This document shows, piece after piece, positions 1-8,315 of a stretch of DNA of 34,298 bases. Under the pieces are notes generated by a model, which saw only the letters and a list, made by a program, of their open reading frames with translations, made no database searches and was not told the DNA's origin. The first letter of the stretch is position 1. Each line of letters starts with the position of its first letter. The translations under genes and the position numbers were made by a program. The stretch comes from GCA-2718595 sp963935005 (GTDB taxonomy: Bacteria > Gemmatimonadota > Gemmatimonadetes > Longimicrobiales > Gaopeijiaceae). The stretch covers positions 1 through 34,298 of the forward strand of contig CAWWAX010000009.1 in assembly GCA_963935005.1 (NCBI GenBank), read 5' to 3'.

Positions 1-211
1 AGAGGGAAGGATGTGCGTTGGGAGGGGAAGAAGATATCTGCAAAAACGTATAAACATCTAGTGTGTATCGTCATAAGCGTATATTATCTTTTGTTTGTCA
101 GAAGTATTATTCTCTTTTTTCATTAAGGTATCCTGGGAGTGATCAGTCCAACAGATCTTTTCCAGTTGTACTGAAGCAACGTCAAAAGAATATCATTCAA
201 GGAGAACAAGT

Positions 212-1006
212 ATGCCCAATCGAATTATTTCCGTCATGCTCGGATTATTACTGTTCGCAGGGTCAGGTGTACAAGCTCAGCAAGCTGAGGCAACAAACAT
301 GGTGGTCATGGATAAATATGTGGGTGCTAATGGTGTGGGTACTGGTACATCGGCATTCCGTGAATACTTCATGATGCTACAAAATAGATATGAAGGTAAA
401 TCCAACTCAGCAAGTGCTTGGGGGATCTACTATGAAAGTCCGAGTGTAATGTACCGATTGGCAGCTGTTCCAGGAGCAGGAATGGAGGGTGTACTAGAGT
501 TGCAGCAAGACAGGATGGCATCGGCCAATGCATTCGGCACATCGGAGCAAGCATTGTTTGGAGCTGCGTGGAAAGGCAGGCAAACTAGTATCTGGGCGGA
601 ATTAGGAGGCCTTAACTATATGCCTGATAATTGGGATTATCAGACTGTTTCAGGTAACCCATACCATTCTGTAAGGGTTTACTATGTGAATCAAGGGGAG
701 CAGCAAGATTTTGAAAGTGCTATTGAACGGATGAATGAATTAAATCGTAGTGTCGGAATAGATGATTTGATGATGAGAGTGTTTAGGGGGGGATGGGGCA
801 CTATGGCACCAGTCTATATGCTCAGGAGTAGCTCTAGGGATATGGAAGATCATGGGAGAAAAATCACCGCTCATAGGGCGGCCCGAGAATCGATACTAGC
901 TGCGTGGCAAGAAAACAATCGACAGATGCTTGCTTTGTCGAGACATGTTGATCAAAAGTCAAATTATAGGGTGGATGGTCTATCAAGAGCACCAGCGAAC
1001 AGATAG
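212..1006 (+). CDS. Secreted protein of unknown function
   Basis: 264 residues. I do not recognise a specific family. Residues 1-22 form a Sec-type signal peptide: charged start, hydrophobic core and a VQA-Q cleavage site near residue 22, so the product is probably periplasmic or secreted. The ATG at 212 is supported by an AAGGAGAA Shine-Dalgarno at 199-206. The mature part seems to hold two loosely similar alpha/beta halves. Each has a helix (FREYFMMLQNRYEG near residue 50; FESAIERMNELNRS near residue 165) followed by a strand-rich stretch with a series of hydrophobic/aromatic residues. The arrangement recalls dimeric ferredoxin-like barrels of the NIPSNAP/ABM type, but this is a fold guess only. 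It has no catalytic motif I can name and few cysteines. It is a single-gene unit, convergent with the next gene. Confidence 0.7.
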   Translation: MPNRIISVMLGLLLFAGSGVQAQQAEATNMVVMDKYVGANGVGTGTSAFREYFMMLQNRYEGKSNSASAWGIYYESPSVMYRLAAVPGAGMEGVLELQQDRMASANAFGTSEQALFGAAWKGRQTSIWAELGGLNYMPDNWDYQTVSGNPYHSVRVYYVNQGEQQDFESAIERMNELNRSVGIDDLMMRVFRGGWGTMAPVYMLRSSSRDMEDHGRKITAHRAARESILAAWQENNRQMLALSRHVDQKSNYRVDGLSRAPANR

Positions 1007-1120
1007 GTAAGAAGGAAGAAGGCCGTTCCGCGGTCAGCTTCCACCGTCCTTGGGAATTTGTTCTTCGCCGAGCTATTTCCTAAGGGCGGTTATTTGCAAA
1101 GTGCAAACGATTGGTAGATA

Positions 1121-1618
1121 TCATTGTTTTGATAGGGCTCTTGTCAAAAGGCGATCCAGAGTCTCCGCAAATGATTTCTTATCATTGCTTCCGTAGGGTT
1201 TTGGGCCACCCGTTTGGATTCCTGTCGATCTAAGATCATGCATAAAGTCTCGTATTGAGAGACGTTCTCCGACATTCTCTTTGTTATACTCTTCACCTCG
1301 TGGACTTATTACCAAAACTTCTTTATCAACCACTCTAGATGCTAAAGGAATGTCTGCAGTAATCACCAAATCTCCTTTGTGCACATGATCCACTATATAA
1401 TCATCCGCCACATCTTCCCCTGTTCCCACTGGAACAAAGCTTACGTAGGCATTATTGGAAGATAGAGCGACTCGATGATTCGATACAAAAAAAACCTCCA
1501 CCTTACAGCGAGCCCCAGCTTTGCTCACTATAGTGTTCACTTCCTTTGGAGTTGCATCCGCATCAATCCAAATCTTTAGCCTAGTACTGTTGGAAAGCTT
1601 TTCCTCTCTCTTTGTCAC
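1121..1618 (-). CDS. YaiI/YqxD family protein (DUF188)
   Basis: 165 residues, typical length for the YaiI/YqxD (DUF188) family, whose fold is PIN-nuclease-like and whose role is not established. Family motifs run in order: IWIDADATPKEV (about 16-27) with the conserved acidic pair, GTGEDVADDYIV (near 65-76), DLVITADIPLA (near 83-93), ISPRGEEY (near 104-111), GERLSIRDFMHDLR (near 117-130) and the C-terminal GGPKPY...FAETLDRLL. The start is a GTG at 1618-1616. A GGAG at 1630-1627 sits 8 bases upstream, which supports it. The acidic motif suggests metal binding, but nuclease activity is inference. The gene is not tightly linked to engB (121 bp gap) and is convergent with the secreted-protein gene. 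Confidence 0.92.
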   Translation of the reverse strand: MTKREEKLSNSTRLKIWIDADATPKEVNTIVSKAGARCKVEVFFVSNHRVALSSNNAYVSFVPVGTGEDVADDYIVDHVHKGDLVITADIPLASRVVDKEVLVISPRGEEYNKENVGERLSIRDFMHDLRSTGIQTGGPKPYGSNDKKSFAETLDRLLTRALSKQ

Positions 1619-1739
1619 CTTGATATCTCCAATAATTGATATGGGTTGGTGTCTTTGGGATAAATGTGGAAAATGAATAGTTTATTTCGTATATGACTCT
1701 CAGACCATAAAAATAGAGCGGCTGACTATTTCTCAAGTT

Positions 1740-2333
1740 CTAACACGGGGTGACGAGTGCTTCAATGGCTTCAAGGAGTTCTGTTCTTCCTGTTCCAGTT
1801 TTAGAAGAAGTAAGAACGATTTGGTCTTTTTGTAGTTCTAGTTCTCTGGCTACTGATTGAAGAACCTTATTACGTTTGGTCTGACTGAGCTTGTCTGCTT
1901 TTGTTAGTACAATCAAACTTGGTGATCGCTCAATTGTCAGGAAATGTAACAATTGAAAATCTATTTTGGTTGGGGGATGTCGAGCATCTATTAGTTGAAC
2001 AACACCCATCAATCTTTCACTGGTTCGGATATAAGTTTTTACGAGCTGTTCCCACCCTTCGCGCAATTTTATTGGTGCTTTTGCGTATCCCCATCCTGGA
2101 AGATCCACCATAATGAAAAGGTCATCGATCTTATAGAAATTCATTGATTGTGTTTTTCCTGGAGTAGCAGACACACGGGCTATTTTCTTGTTCTGTCGTT
2201 CAAGAAGTCTATTGATCAAGGAAGATTTCCCAACGTTGGAACGTCCCACAAACGCAACTTGAGGTAGTTTTGTTTCGGGAATCTCAGACATCTTAAAAAA
2301 GCTACCTAAAAATTCAATGTCATGAATTTCCAT
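1740..2333 (-). CDS. engB: Ribosome-biogenesis GTP-binding protein EngB (YsxC/YihA)
   Basis: A small TrmE-Era-EngA-EngB GTPase needed for large ribosomal subunit assembly. Using the ATG at 2333 the protein has 197 residues. G1 is GRSNVGKS at 30-37, G3 is DLPG at 77-80 within DLPGWGYAK, G4 is TKAD at 144-147 and G5 is SSK at 176-178, all intact. I chose 2333 because it gives the usual ~30 residues before G1 and lies one base after the lon stop (TGA-A-ATG), which suggests translational coupling. An upstream in-frame ATG at 2375 would add 14 residues and overlap lon by 41 bp. Neither start has a strong Shine-Dalgarno. It is the last gene of the tig-clpP-clpX-lon-engB operon. engB downstream of lon is a widespread order (also lonA-ysxC in Bacillus). 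Confidence 0.96.
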   Translation of the reverse strand: MEIHDIEFLGSFFKMSEIPETKLPQVAFVGRSNVGKSSLINRLLERQNKKIARVSATPGKTQSMNFYKIDDLFIMVDLPGWGYAKAPIKLREGWEQLVKTYIRTSERLMGVVQLIDARHPPTKIDFQLLHFLTIERSPSLIVLTKADKLSQTKRNKVLQSVARELELQKDQIVLTSSKTGTGRTELLEAIEALVTPC

Positions 2334-2334
2334 T

Positions 2335-4740
2335 TCATTGAGCCTGGTGTGTGTTTTCTGAAGGTTGATTCTCATGTATGGGAAGGTGAGTTGTTTTTAG
2401 TGGAATCAGTGCTTCTCTAATGACTTCATCCATGGTTCGCACAGGTATGAAATTTATCTCAGCTTCAAGGACTTCGGGAGGTAGTAATGAGAGTTCGGAT
2501 AAATTGGCTGCAGGGAAAATGACTTTGGTTACACCTTCGCGCATTGCCGCGACTGCTTTTTCCTTAAGGCCACCAATTGCGAGCACTCTTCCGCGCAAGG
2601 TGATTTCACCGGTCATCGCTACGTCTTTGTAAGAGGGGGTAGCGCTCAGAGCTGAGATTAGAGCACTTGCTATTGTGATGCCTGCCGATGGTCCATCTTT
2701 TGGAGTTGCCCCTTCTGGAAGATGTATGTGGATGTCCAAGCTTTTGTAGAATTGAGGGTCTAGTCTTAATTGCTCTGCTCTTGAGCGAGCGTATGTTACA
2801 GCTGCAAACGCTGATTCCTTCATGATGTCACCGAGTGTGCCGGTCAGTTGCACCTGTCCTGTCCCTGGAACTAAAGCGACTTCTACATCGATGACTTCAC
2901 CACCAGATTCGGTCCAAGCGAGTCCATTGGCCATGCCCACTCGATCCCCTTCATCTAATACTTGCCTGAAATGTGTTGGTGGACCTAAAAGCACGTTGAG
3001 GTCTTTTGGTAAAATAGCTTTTTCTTGTTGTTTAGTTCCCTCTGTTACAAGTTTTCTGGCCACTTTCCTGGCCACCTTAGAAATGGATCGATTGAGTTCT
3101 CTAACTCCAGCCTCTCTGGTATAGTCAGTTATTACTTTTTGGATTGCCTCCAGGGTTAGATCGAAGTCATTTGGTAGCCCATGAAGTCTTGCTTGTTTCG
3201 GCCACAAGAATCTTTGTGCAATTTCCACTTTTTCGGTATCAAGGTATCCCGGAATCCGCAGGACTTCCATTCGATCACGTAAAGGACCAGGAATACCTGA
3301 GAGAGTATTTGCAGTCGCAACAAAGAATACATCAGAAAGGTCGTATTCCAGTTCCATATAATGGTCTGTGAACGTTCTGTTTTGTTCTGGATCAAGGACT
3401 TCGAGAAGGGCGGATCCGGGGTCACCGTGGAAATCATTCGAAAGCTTGTCAATCTCATCCAAAAGAAATAGAGGGTTGGTGCTGCCACTATTTTTCATGC
3501 CTTGTAAAATCCGTCCTGGTAAAGATCCTACGTATGTACGACGATGGCCACGTATTTCCGCTTCATCTCGGATTCCCCCTAAACTGATTCGCACAAAATC
3601 TCTGTCTAATGCGGTTGCTATACTGCTTCCGAGGGAAGTCTTACCAACCCCAGGTGGACCCACTAAACAAATTATGGATCCTCGTAATTCGCCGACTAGA
3701 GATAGGACGGCAATATGATCCAATATTCGATCTTTTAAATCCTGCAGTCCAAAATGGCCTTCATTTAGAATTTGTGCGGCATATTCTAGGGTTGAGGATT
3801 GCAGTACTTTCGGTGTCCAAGGCAATTCTAGGAGCCAGTCCAAGTAATTCCGTATGACTGCAGATTCAGGTGTCATCGGACCTAGTTTTTTAAAACGATC
3901 AAGTTCTCTGCGGGCTCTCTCGGAGATTTTCGGAGGCAAAGAGGCAAGGGCTATCTTGCTTGCTAACTCCATCCATTCTTCGTTTATAGGGAATATCTCT
4001 TTTTGAGTTTCTTTTTCAGCGGTCTCCTGATTAACGATTCCTTTCGTAGTGTGCTTCTTAATGTGCTGTCCATCTGTCACTTTTGAAAAATCTTTCAAAG
4101 ATTTGACTTCACTTGTGAGAATATTCTTGAGGGCCTTGTATGAGTCCAAGGTGTTTTGTTCTTCAAGTAAAGCTTGTTTTTCCCCTAGGTTAAGAGAGAG
4201 ATTGTGAACGATAATAAGAGCACTCCGCACAGTGTCATTCAGCGAAAGAATGGGCTTGAGCGGCTGTTCAGAATGTCCTTGTTTCAAACTGCTGTATTCT
4301 TCAAAGAGTTCGTGGACTTCATGAACGGTAGTGCTTTCGCTAGCGTTCAGTCCTTCTAAAGGTTTTGAAGGTAGAGGTTTGATTTTGGCCATCAGTGACG
4401 TTTGGGATTGATCTAAGCTTTCAGACTTAGCTCTTTCAACTCCCTCAAAAACCACTTCCGCATTACCATCGGGCAACCAGGTGGTTTCCAGAACTCTTGA
4501 AATGACACCGATACTGTATAAGTCAGTCGCTAAAGGGTTCTCTGTTTCACTGTTCTTTTGGGTAAGGAATAAGAGGTATCCTTCATCATTCAAAGCATTT
4601 GTTAGTGCATTTATAGAAAAGGGTCGTCCTATGATCAGCGGTTGTACCAGATTCGGGAAAAAAACCAAATCTCTCAGAGTAATAACTGGGAGTTGGTCAG
4701 GAACCAGATGTGTCTGATCGATACGGATCAGTTTCTTCAT
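2335..4740 (-). CDS. lon: ATP-dependent protease Lon (LonA type)
   Basis: 801 residues, a cytosolic AAA+ serine protease that degrades misfolded and regulatory proteins. It has an N-terminal LON substrate-binding domain (about 16-215), Walker A GPPGVGKT at 361-368, Walker B FLLDEID at 425-431, and a protease domain with Ser685 (KDGPSAG) and Lys728 (GGLKEK). The Ser-Lys spacing of 43 residues equals that of E. coli Lon (S679/K722). One oddity: the usual helical linker before the AAA+ module (family motif of the type REQxxAIQKELG) is not recognisable. Residues about 210-256 are instead a lysine/threonine-rich, low-similarity stretch, after which normal Lon sequence resumes (LASLPPKISERARREL). 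A C-terminal tail of about 20 polar residues follows. It lies 112 bp after clpX and ends one base before the chosen engB start. Confidence 0.98.
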   Translation of the reverse strand: MKKLIRIDQTHLVPDQLPVITLRDLVFFPNLVQPLIIGRPFSINALTNALNDEGYLLFLTQKNSETENPLATDLYSIGVISRVLETTWLPDGNAEVVFEGVERAKSESLDQSQTSLMAKIKPLPSKPLEGLNASESTTVHEVHELFEEYSSLKQGHSEQPLKPILSLNDTVRSALIIVHNLSLNLGEKQALLEEQNTLDSYKALKNILTSEVKSLKDFSKVTDGQHIKKHTTKGIVNQETAEKETQKEIFPINEEWMELASKIALASLPPKISERARRELDRFKKLGPMTPESAVIRNYLDWLLELPWTPKVLQSSTLEYAAQILNEGHFGLQDLKDRILDHIAVLSLVGELRGSIICLVGPPGVGKTSLGSSIATALDRDFVRISLGGIRDEAEIRGHRRTYVGSLPGRILQGMKNSGSTNPLFLLDEIDKLSNDFHGDPGSALLEVLDPEQNRTFTDHYMELEYDLSDVFFVATANTLSGIPGPLRDRMEVLRIPGYLDTEKVEIAQRFLWPKQARLHGLPNDFDLTLEAIQKVITDYTREAGVRELNRSISKVARKVARKLVTEGTKQQEKAILPKDLNVLLGPPTHFRQVLDEGDRVGMANGLAWTESGGEVIDVEVALVPGTGQVQLTGTLGDIMKESAFAAVTYARSRAEQLRLDPQFYKSLDIHIHLPEGATPKDGPSAGITIASALISALSATPSYKDVAMTGEITLRGRVLAIGGLKEKAVAAMREGVTKVIFPAANLSELSLLPPEVLEAEINFIPVRTMDEVIREALIPLKTTHLPIHENQPSENTHQAQ

Positions 4741-4852
4741 TTGACTCTCAATGGGGACTGCTATCCCCGCAGAATAGGTCTATTGGAAAGGCTACTTCCC
4801 CAACAAAGTTATCCTACTCTGGAAGTTGGATCAGGGGAAGGACCTAATGTGA

Positions 4853-6088
4853 TCAGGCCTGTTTTTCTTCGTCCAGTGGGTTCAGAACCAGGAGCGGAGG
4901 TCCTCCATTTTCTATCGAGTCTGAAGTTACGACTACTTCTCTTATGTCAGAGCGGGAAGGCACTTCAAACATGATCTCTTGCATACAGTTTTCCAAGATG
5001 GATCTCAGGCCCCTGGCACCAGTACCACGATCCTTACTTTTCTTGGCGATTGTCCTTAGAGCATCCTTGTCAAAAGTAAGACCGATACCTTCGAGTTCAA
5101 ACATTTTCGTGTATTGTTTTACAAGAGCATTTTTAGGTTCTGATAATATTTTAACCAACTCTTTTTCGTCTAGGTTTTCTAGGTGCACTGTCACCGGTAG
5201 TCGTCCGACAAGTTCGGGGATTAGTCCGAATTTTTGTAAATCCTCTGGTTGAGCTTGGAGAAGCAGTGTGTCTTTGACTTTGATCGGTTCTTGTTTATCG
5301 AACCCGATTTGTCTTTTTCCAAGACGATTTTCTATTATCTCGTTCAGACCATCAAAGGCTCCTCCACAGATGAATAATATATTTTTTGTATCCAATTTTA
5401 TGTATTCTTGCTGTGGGTGTTTCCTTCCTCCTTGAGGTGGGATCGAAGCGGTAGTTCCTTCCAGTATTTTTAGGAGAGCTTGTTGGACCCCTTCTCCTGA
5501 AACATCTCTGGTAATAGACATGTTTTCAGTTTTTCTGGCGATCTTATCTATTTCATCAATATAGACAATCCCTCTCTCACAGGCGGCGACGTCGTAGTCA
5601 GCTGCTTGTAACAGTCTGACCAGCACATTCTCAACGTCTTCCCCGACATACCCTGCTTCAGTTAGAGTGGTGGCATCTGCGATTGTGAATGGAACCTGGA
5701 GCATTCTGGCTAGGGTTTGTGCGAGTAGCGTCTTCCCGACTCCTGTCGGTCCCACAAAAAGAATATTGGCTTTATCTATTTCGACGTCATCTAACTTTCC
5801 TTTGTGGTTTATTCTCTGGTAATGATTATATACCGCTACTGCCAGAGCTTTTTTTGCAGACTCCTGTCCTATTACGTATTCATCGAGGAATGATTTGGTC
5901 TCTAGTGGAATAGGACTCTGGAAAACTGGATCTGAAGTCTCTCGCTTTTTTTCTTCCCCTAGGATCTCATTACAGAGCGTAACACATTCATTACAGATAT
6001 AGACGGAAGGACCAGAGATGAATTGCTGCACGGCTTCTTTAGTCTTACCGCAAAAGCTACATTTTAAGCCAGAAGAATTTTCAGACAT
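4853..6088 (-). CDS. clpX: ClpX, ATPase subunit of the ClpXP protease
   Basis: 411 residues, normal length. ClpX unfolds tagged or regulatory substrates and feeds them to ClpP. The N-terminal zinc-binding domain has four cysteines, C10, C13, C32 and C35. Walker A is GPTGVGKT at 113-120, the pore loop is GYVGE at 146-150 and Walker B is IVYIDEID at 174-181. The IGF loop that docks into ClpP is at 261-263, and the sensor-2 GTGARG is at about 355-360. All key residues are present. It starts 32 bp after the clpP stop and is co-directional with clpP and lon. A clpP-clpX-lon order is one of the most conserved proteolysis operons in bacteria. Confidence 0.98.
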   Translation of the reverse strand: MSENSSGLKCSFCGKTKEAVQQFISGPSVYICNECVTLCNEILGEEKKRETSDPVFQSPIPLETKSFLDEYVIGQESAKKALAVAVYNHYQRINHKGKLDDVEIDKANILFVGPTGVGKTLLAQTLARMLQVPFTIADATTLTEAGYVGEDVENVLVRLLQAADYDVAACERGIVYIDEIDKIARKTENMSITRDVSGEGVQQALLKILEGTTASIPPQGGRKHPQQEYIKLDTKNILFICGGAFDGLNEIIENRLGKRQIGFDKQEPIKVKDTLLLQAQPEDLQKFGLIPELVGRLPVTVHLENLDEKELVKILSEPKNALVKQYTKMFELEGIGLTFDKDALRTIAKKSKDRGTGARGLRSILENCMQEIMFEVPSRSDIREVVVTSDSIENGGPPLLVLNPLDEEKQA

Positions 6089-6120
6089 TTCTAATACTCC
6101 TTTCTGTCTTCCAGACGACT

Positions 6121-6744
6121 TTAGTCATCATCAGTATTGGTATTTTCAGGCCTTATGTTTAGTGGCCCTTCAAGTATTTGGTCGATCAATCCATAACTGA
6201 CTGCTTCTTCGGCACTCATAAACCGGTCACGGTCGATATCTTCTTTGATTTGATCGGATTCCTGTCCAGTATGTTTAGAAAGTATCTGCGTCAATCGTTC
6301 CTTTGTCGACAGGATCTCTTTAGCCTGGATCTCGATGTCAGAAGCGGTGCCGTGAGACCCTCCAGATGGTTGGTGGATCATGATACGAGCATTAGGAAGG
6401 GCACTTCTCTGTTTTTCTGCTCCAGCGGCGACTAGGATTGCACCCATCGATGCTGCTATGCCTACAGCCACAGTGGAAACTGGAGCTTTCATGTGTTGAA
6501 TAGTGTCATAAATGGCGAGTCCGGCATAGACACCACCACCGGGTGAGTTGATGTATAGGTAGACATCTCTTTCGGGGTTTTCTGCCTCGAGAAATAGCAA
6601 TTGGGCAATGATTATGTTGGCGACATTGTCGTCGATCGCAGTTCCAAGGAAAATGATTCTGTCCATAAGGAGTCGGCTGAAAATATCGTAACTTCTCTCA
6701 CCTCTGCTGGTGCGCTCAATAACATATGGAGGATAAATCGCCAT
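6121..6744 (-). CDS. clpP: ClpP, proteolytic subunit of ATP-dependent Clp protease
   Basis: 207 residues. A tetradecameric serine peptidase, partner of ClpX and possibly other Clp ATPases. The catalytic triad is Ser99 (AASMG), His124 (MIHQP) and Asp173 (DRDRF). The spacings of 25 and 49 residues match E. coli ClpP exactly. The N-terminal segment YPPYVIERTSRGERSYDIFS is the typical axial/hydrophobic contact region and has no long propeptide. The C-terminus is acidic (NTNTDDD). It is flanked by 32-bp gaps to tig upstream and clpX downstream and is clearly in the same operon. Confidence 0.98.
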   Translation of the reverse strand: MAIYPPYVIERTSRGERSYDIFSRLLMDRIIFLGTAIDDNVANIIIAQLLFLEAENPERDVYLYINSPGGGVYAGLAIYDTIQHMKAPVSTVAVGIAASMGAILVAAGAEKQRSALPNARIMIHQPSGGSHGTASDIEIQAKEILSTKERLTQILSKHTGQESDQIKEDIDRDRFMSAEEAVSYGLIDQILEGPLNIRPENTNTDDD

Positions 6745-6776
6745 TTCTTTACTTGTCCCTTTTTATTTTCAGTAAT

Positions 6777-8039
6777 TTACTCGTCACTGATTTCTGACTG
6801 AGTCATAAGATAGTCAAATACTTTATTTTCGGTGATTTCTCTTAATAAAGTATCAAGTTGTTTTTGTTTCTGAAGGTTAGATCGGATCTCATGGGGTTTC
6901 TCTCCTCTCTGTTCAGCAATTTGGTTTATGCGTGCTTCCAAGTCGGCTTCCGTACCTTGGAGAGATTCTATTTCTGCTATGTGATCTACCAGGAGCATTC
7001 TTTTCACAACGAGTGTTGCCTGCGGTCCGATCTCTTCTTTTGCTTCTAATAGCTTTTCTTCACTAATCTCACTTGAATCTCCTAAAAGTGATCGAACATA
7101 ACGATCAATCATTGATTCTGGGACTGGAAAAGAGTTGGCATCGATTATGGAATCGAGAAGCCTGCTTCTCACTAAGTTGTCTCTCCTTTCTTCGGCTTCC
7201 TTGTTGAGATCGGTTTTAATCTTACTTCTAAGTTCTTCTAGATCTTGAAACTCACCCAGACTGTTAGCGAACTGGTTATCTAAGTCAGGAAGTTCAAGTG
7301 TTTTGTGGGAGTCGAGGGTAATATGAAGAATCTGCAGTTTGCCTCTAAGTTCTTCGTCGGGAAATTCATCGGGAAACTCTATCTCGAATTTGTCGGATTT
7401 CCCTGGTGTAAGCGATTTGATTCCTTTTTCGATCTCTGGCAGAGCCTGGTCGTTCCCTAAAATGAACTCATAGGGTTGTGTTGTCCGATTCTCACTGTCA
7501 GTAGCATTTTCAATTTTTACCGACACTAAATCTCCATTTTCTGGTTTCTCTGAGGAAGGAGGTATCCAAATACCGTTTTGTTTTCTCAAGTGTTCAACAA
7601 CTTCTTCGACTTGAGATTCTGATACGTCTATAGTTGGTCGTTTTACTTTAAACCCACCAACCCTTGAAATTGTTATGTCTGGTTTTATATCAAACGAAGC
7701 TGAGAAAGAGAGTGCCTCTCCAGGTATGTACTCGACATCACTGATTTGTCCCTCTGAGATCGGACTAAGAGCACTCTCGTGTAAAGCTTCGTTGTATGTT
7801 GTCTGCACTAGTTCATCTAGAGCTTCTCTATTTAAAGTGTCACTAAATCGTTGTTCTACCACGTGCATTGGGACGCGGCCTTTACGGAATCCGGAAAGTT
7901 TTAGCTTGCCCCCAAGCTTTTCTGCTATACCTAACCTTACCGAGTTCACGCGTTCAGTAGGGACTGTAATCCGTATAGTCCTTTTGCAGCCTTCACTTTG
8001 ATCTACAGAGAGATCTAGCCCACTTTTTTTAGTAGTCAT
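6777..8039 (-). CDS. tig: Trigger factor (ribosome-associated chaperone, FKBP-type PPIase)
   Basis: 420 residues, near the usual 430. The N-terminal ribosome-binding domain carries the signature loop GFRKGRVPMHVV (near residues 50-61). The middle domain (about 150-245) is the FKBP-like peptidyl-prolyl isomerase, seen from NGDLVSVKI, FILGNDQALPEIEKGI and ELRGKLQ. The C-terminal helical arm domain follows and is rich in Glu/Lys/Leu. Trigger factor binds at the exit tunnel and shields nascent chains. It is the first protein gene of the operon, 49 bp downstream of tRNA-Leu, with no strong promoter of its own visible in that gap, so it is probably co-transcribed with the tRNA. Confidence 0.96.
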   Translation of the reverse strand: MTTKKSGLDLSVDQSEGCKRTIRITVPTERVNSVRLGIAEKLGGKLKLSGFRKGRVPMHVVEQRFSDTLNREALDELVQTTYNEALHESALSPISEGQISDVEYIPGEALSFSASFDIKPDITISRVGGFKVKRPTIDVSESQVEEVVEHLRKQNGIWIPPSSEKPENGDLVSVKIENATDSENRTTQPYEFILGNDQALPEIEKGIKSLTPGKSDKFEIEFPDEFPDEELRGKLQILHITLDSHKTLELPDLDNQFANSLGEFQDLEELRSKIKTDLNKEAEERRDNLVRSRLLDSIIDANSFPVPESMIDRYVRSLLGDSSEISEEKLLEAKEEIGPQATLVVKRMLLVDHIAEIESLQGTEADLEARINQIAEQRGEKPHEIRSNLQKQKQLDTLLREITENKVFDYLMTQSEISDE

Positions 8040-8088
8040 GATTTTCCATCTGTTGCACCCTGGTTTCTATCCATCAAAAAAATGACAG

Positions 8089-8171
8089 TGCGAAAGGGGG
8101 GACTCGAACCCCCACGGCATGAAGCCACAGGATCCTAAATCCTGCGCGTCTACCAGTTCCGCCACTTTCGC
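8089..8171 (-). tRNA. tRNA-Leu (anticodon UAG)
   Basis: A complete class II tRNA cloverleaf on the minus strand. The acceptor stem GCGAAAG/CTTTCGC occupies 8171-8165 and 8096-8090, with an A discriminator at 8089. The D arm contains GG in AACTGGTAGA. The anticodon stem is CAGGA/TCCTG with loop TTTAGGA, giving anticodon TAG. A long variable arm (TGGC-TTCAT-GCC) is typical of Leu. The T arm is GGGGG-TTCGAGT-CCCCC. CCA is not encoded. It lies directly between its own promoter and tig. Confidence 0.96.
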
Positions 8172-8207
8172 GAGACCTGCTGAGTTTGTCCTAAAAGGAA
8201 ACCACGG

Positions 8208-8236
8208 AATATAACTGAGCTAGAAAATACCTTCAA
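8208..8236 (-). promoter_or_regulatory. Sigma70-like promoter for tRNA-Leu and the tig-clpP-clpX-lon-engB operon
   Basis: Read on the minus strand, a -35 TTGAAG (8236-8231) and a -10 TATATT (8213-8208) are separated by exactly 17 bases. The -10 lies 36 bases before the mature tRNA 5' end, a reasonable distance for a leader. Position and spacing fit well. Transcription start is not demonstrated. Confidence 0.55.
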
Positions 8237-8258
8237 CGGAGCGGTAAGAATGAATATC

Positions 8259-8292
8259 AGAGTGCACGCCCACTTTTGTGGGCGTGCACTCT
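8259..8292. terminator. Perfect 15-bp inverted repeat, probable terminator after degP
   Basis: Arms AGAGTGCACGCCCAC (8259-8273) and GTGGGCGTGCACTCT (8278-8292) around a 4-base loop (TTTT on the plus strand). The hairpin begins 24 bases downstream of the degP stop. No convincing U-tract follows on the minus strand. It could be a degenerate intrinsic terminator, an mRNA 3'-end stabiliser or a protein-binding palindrome. It also separates degP transcription from the tRNA-Leu promoter. Confidence 0.6.
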
Positions 8293-8315
8293 CTATTTGT
8301 CCGTGTTTGTTAGGT

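Noticed and set aside
1..126. Open frame from the left edge to a TAA at 124-126 that might be the end of a gene
   Set aside because: The 41 codons resemble no family I know and end in an AT-rich hydrophobic stretch. It could be chance, so it is not annotated.
1092..1107. TTTGCA-AAG-TGCAAA dyad between the first two convergent genes
   Set aside because: Only 6 AT-rich base pairs with a 3-base loop and no U-tract; too weak for a terminator call.
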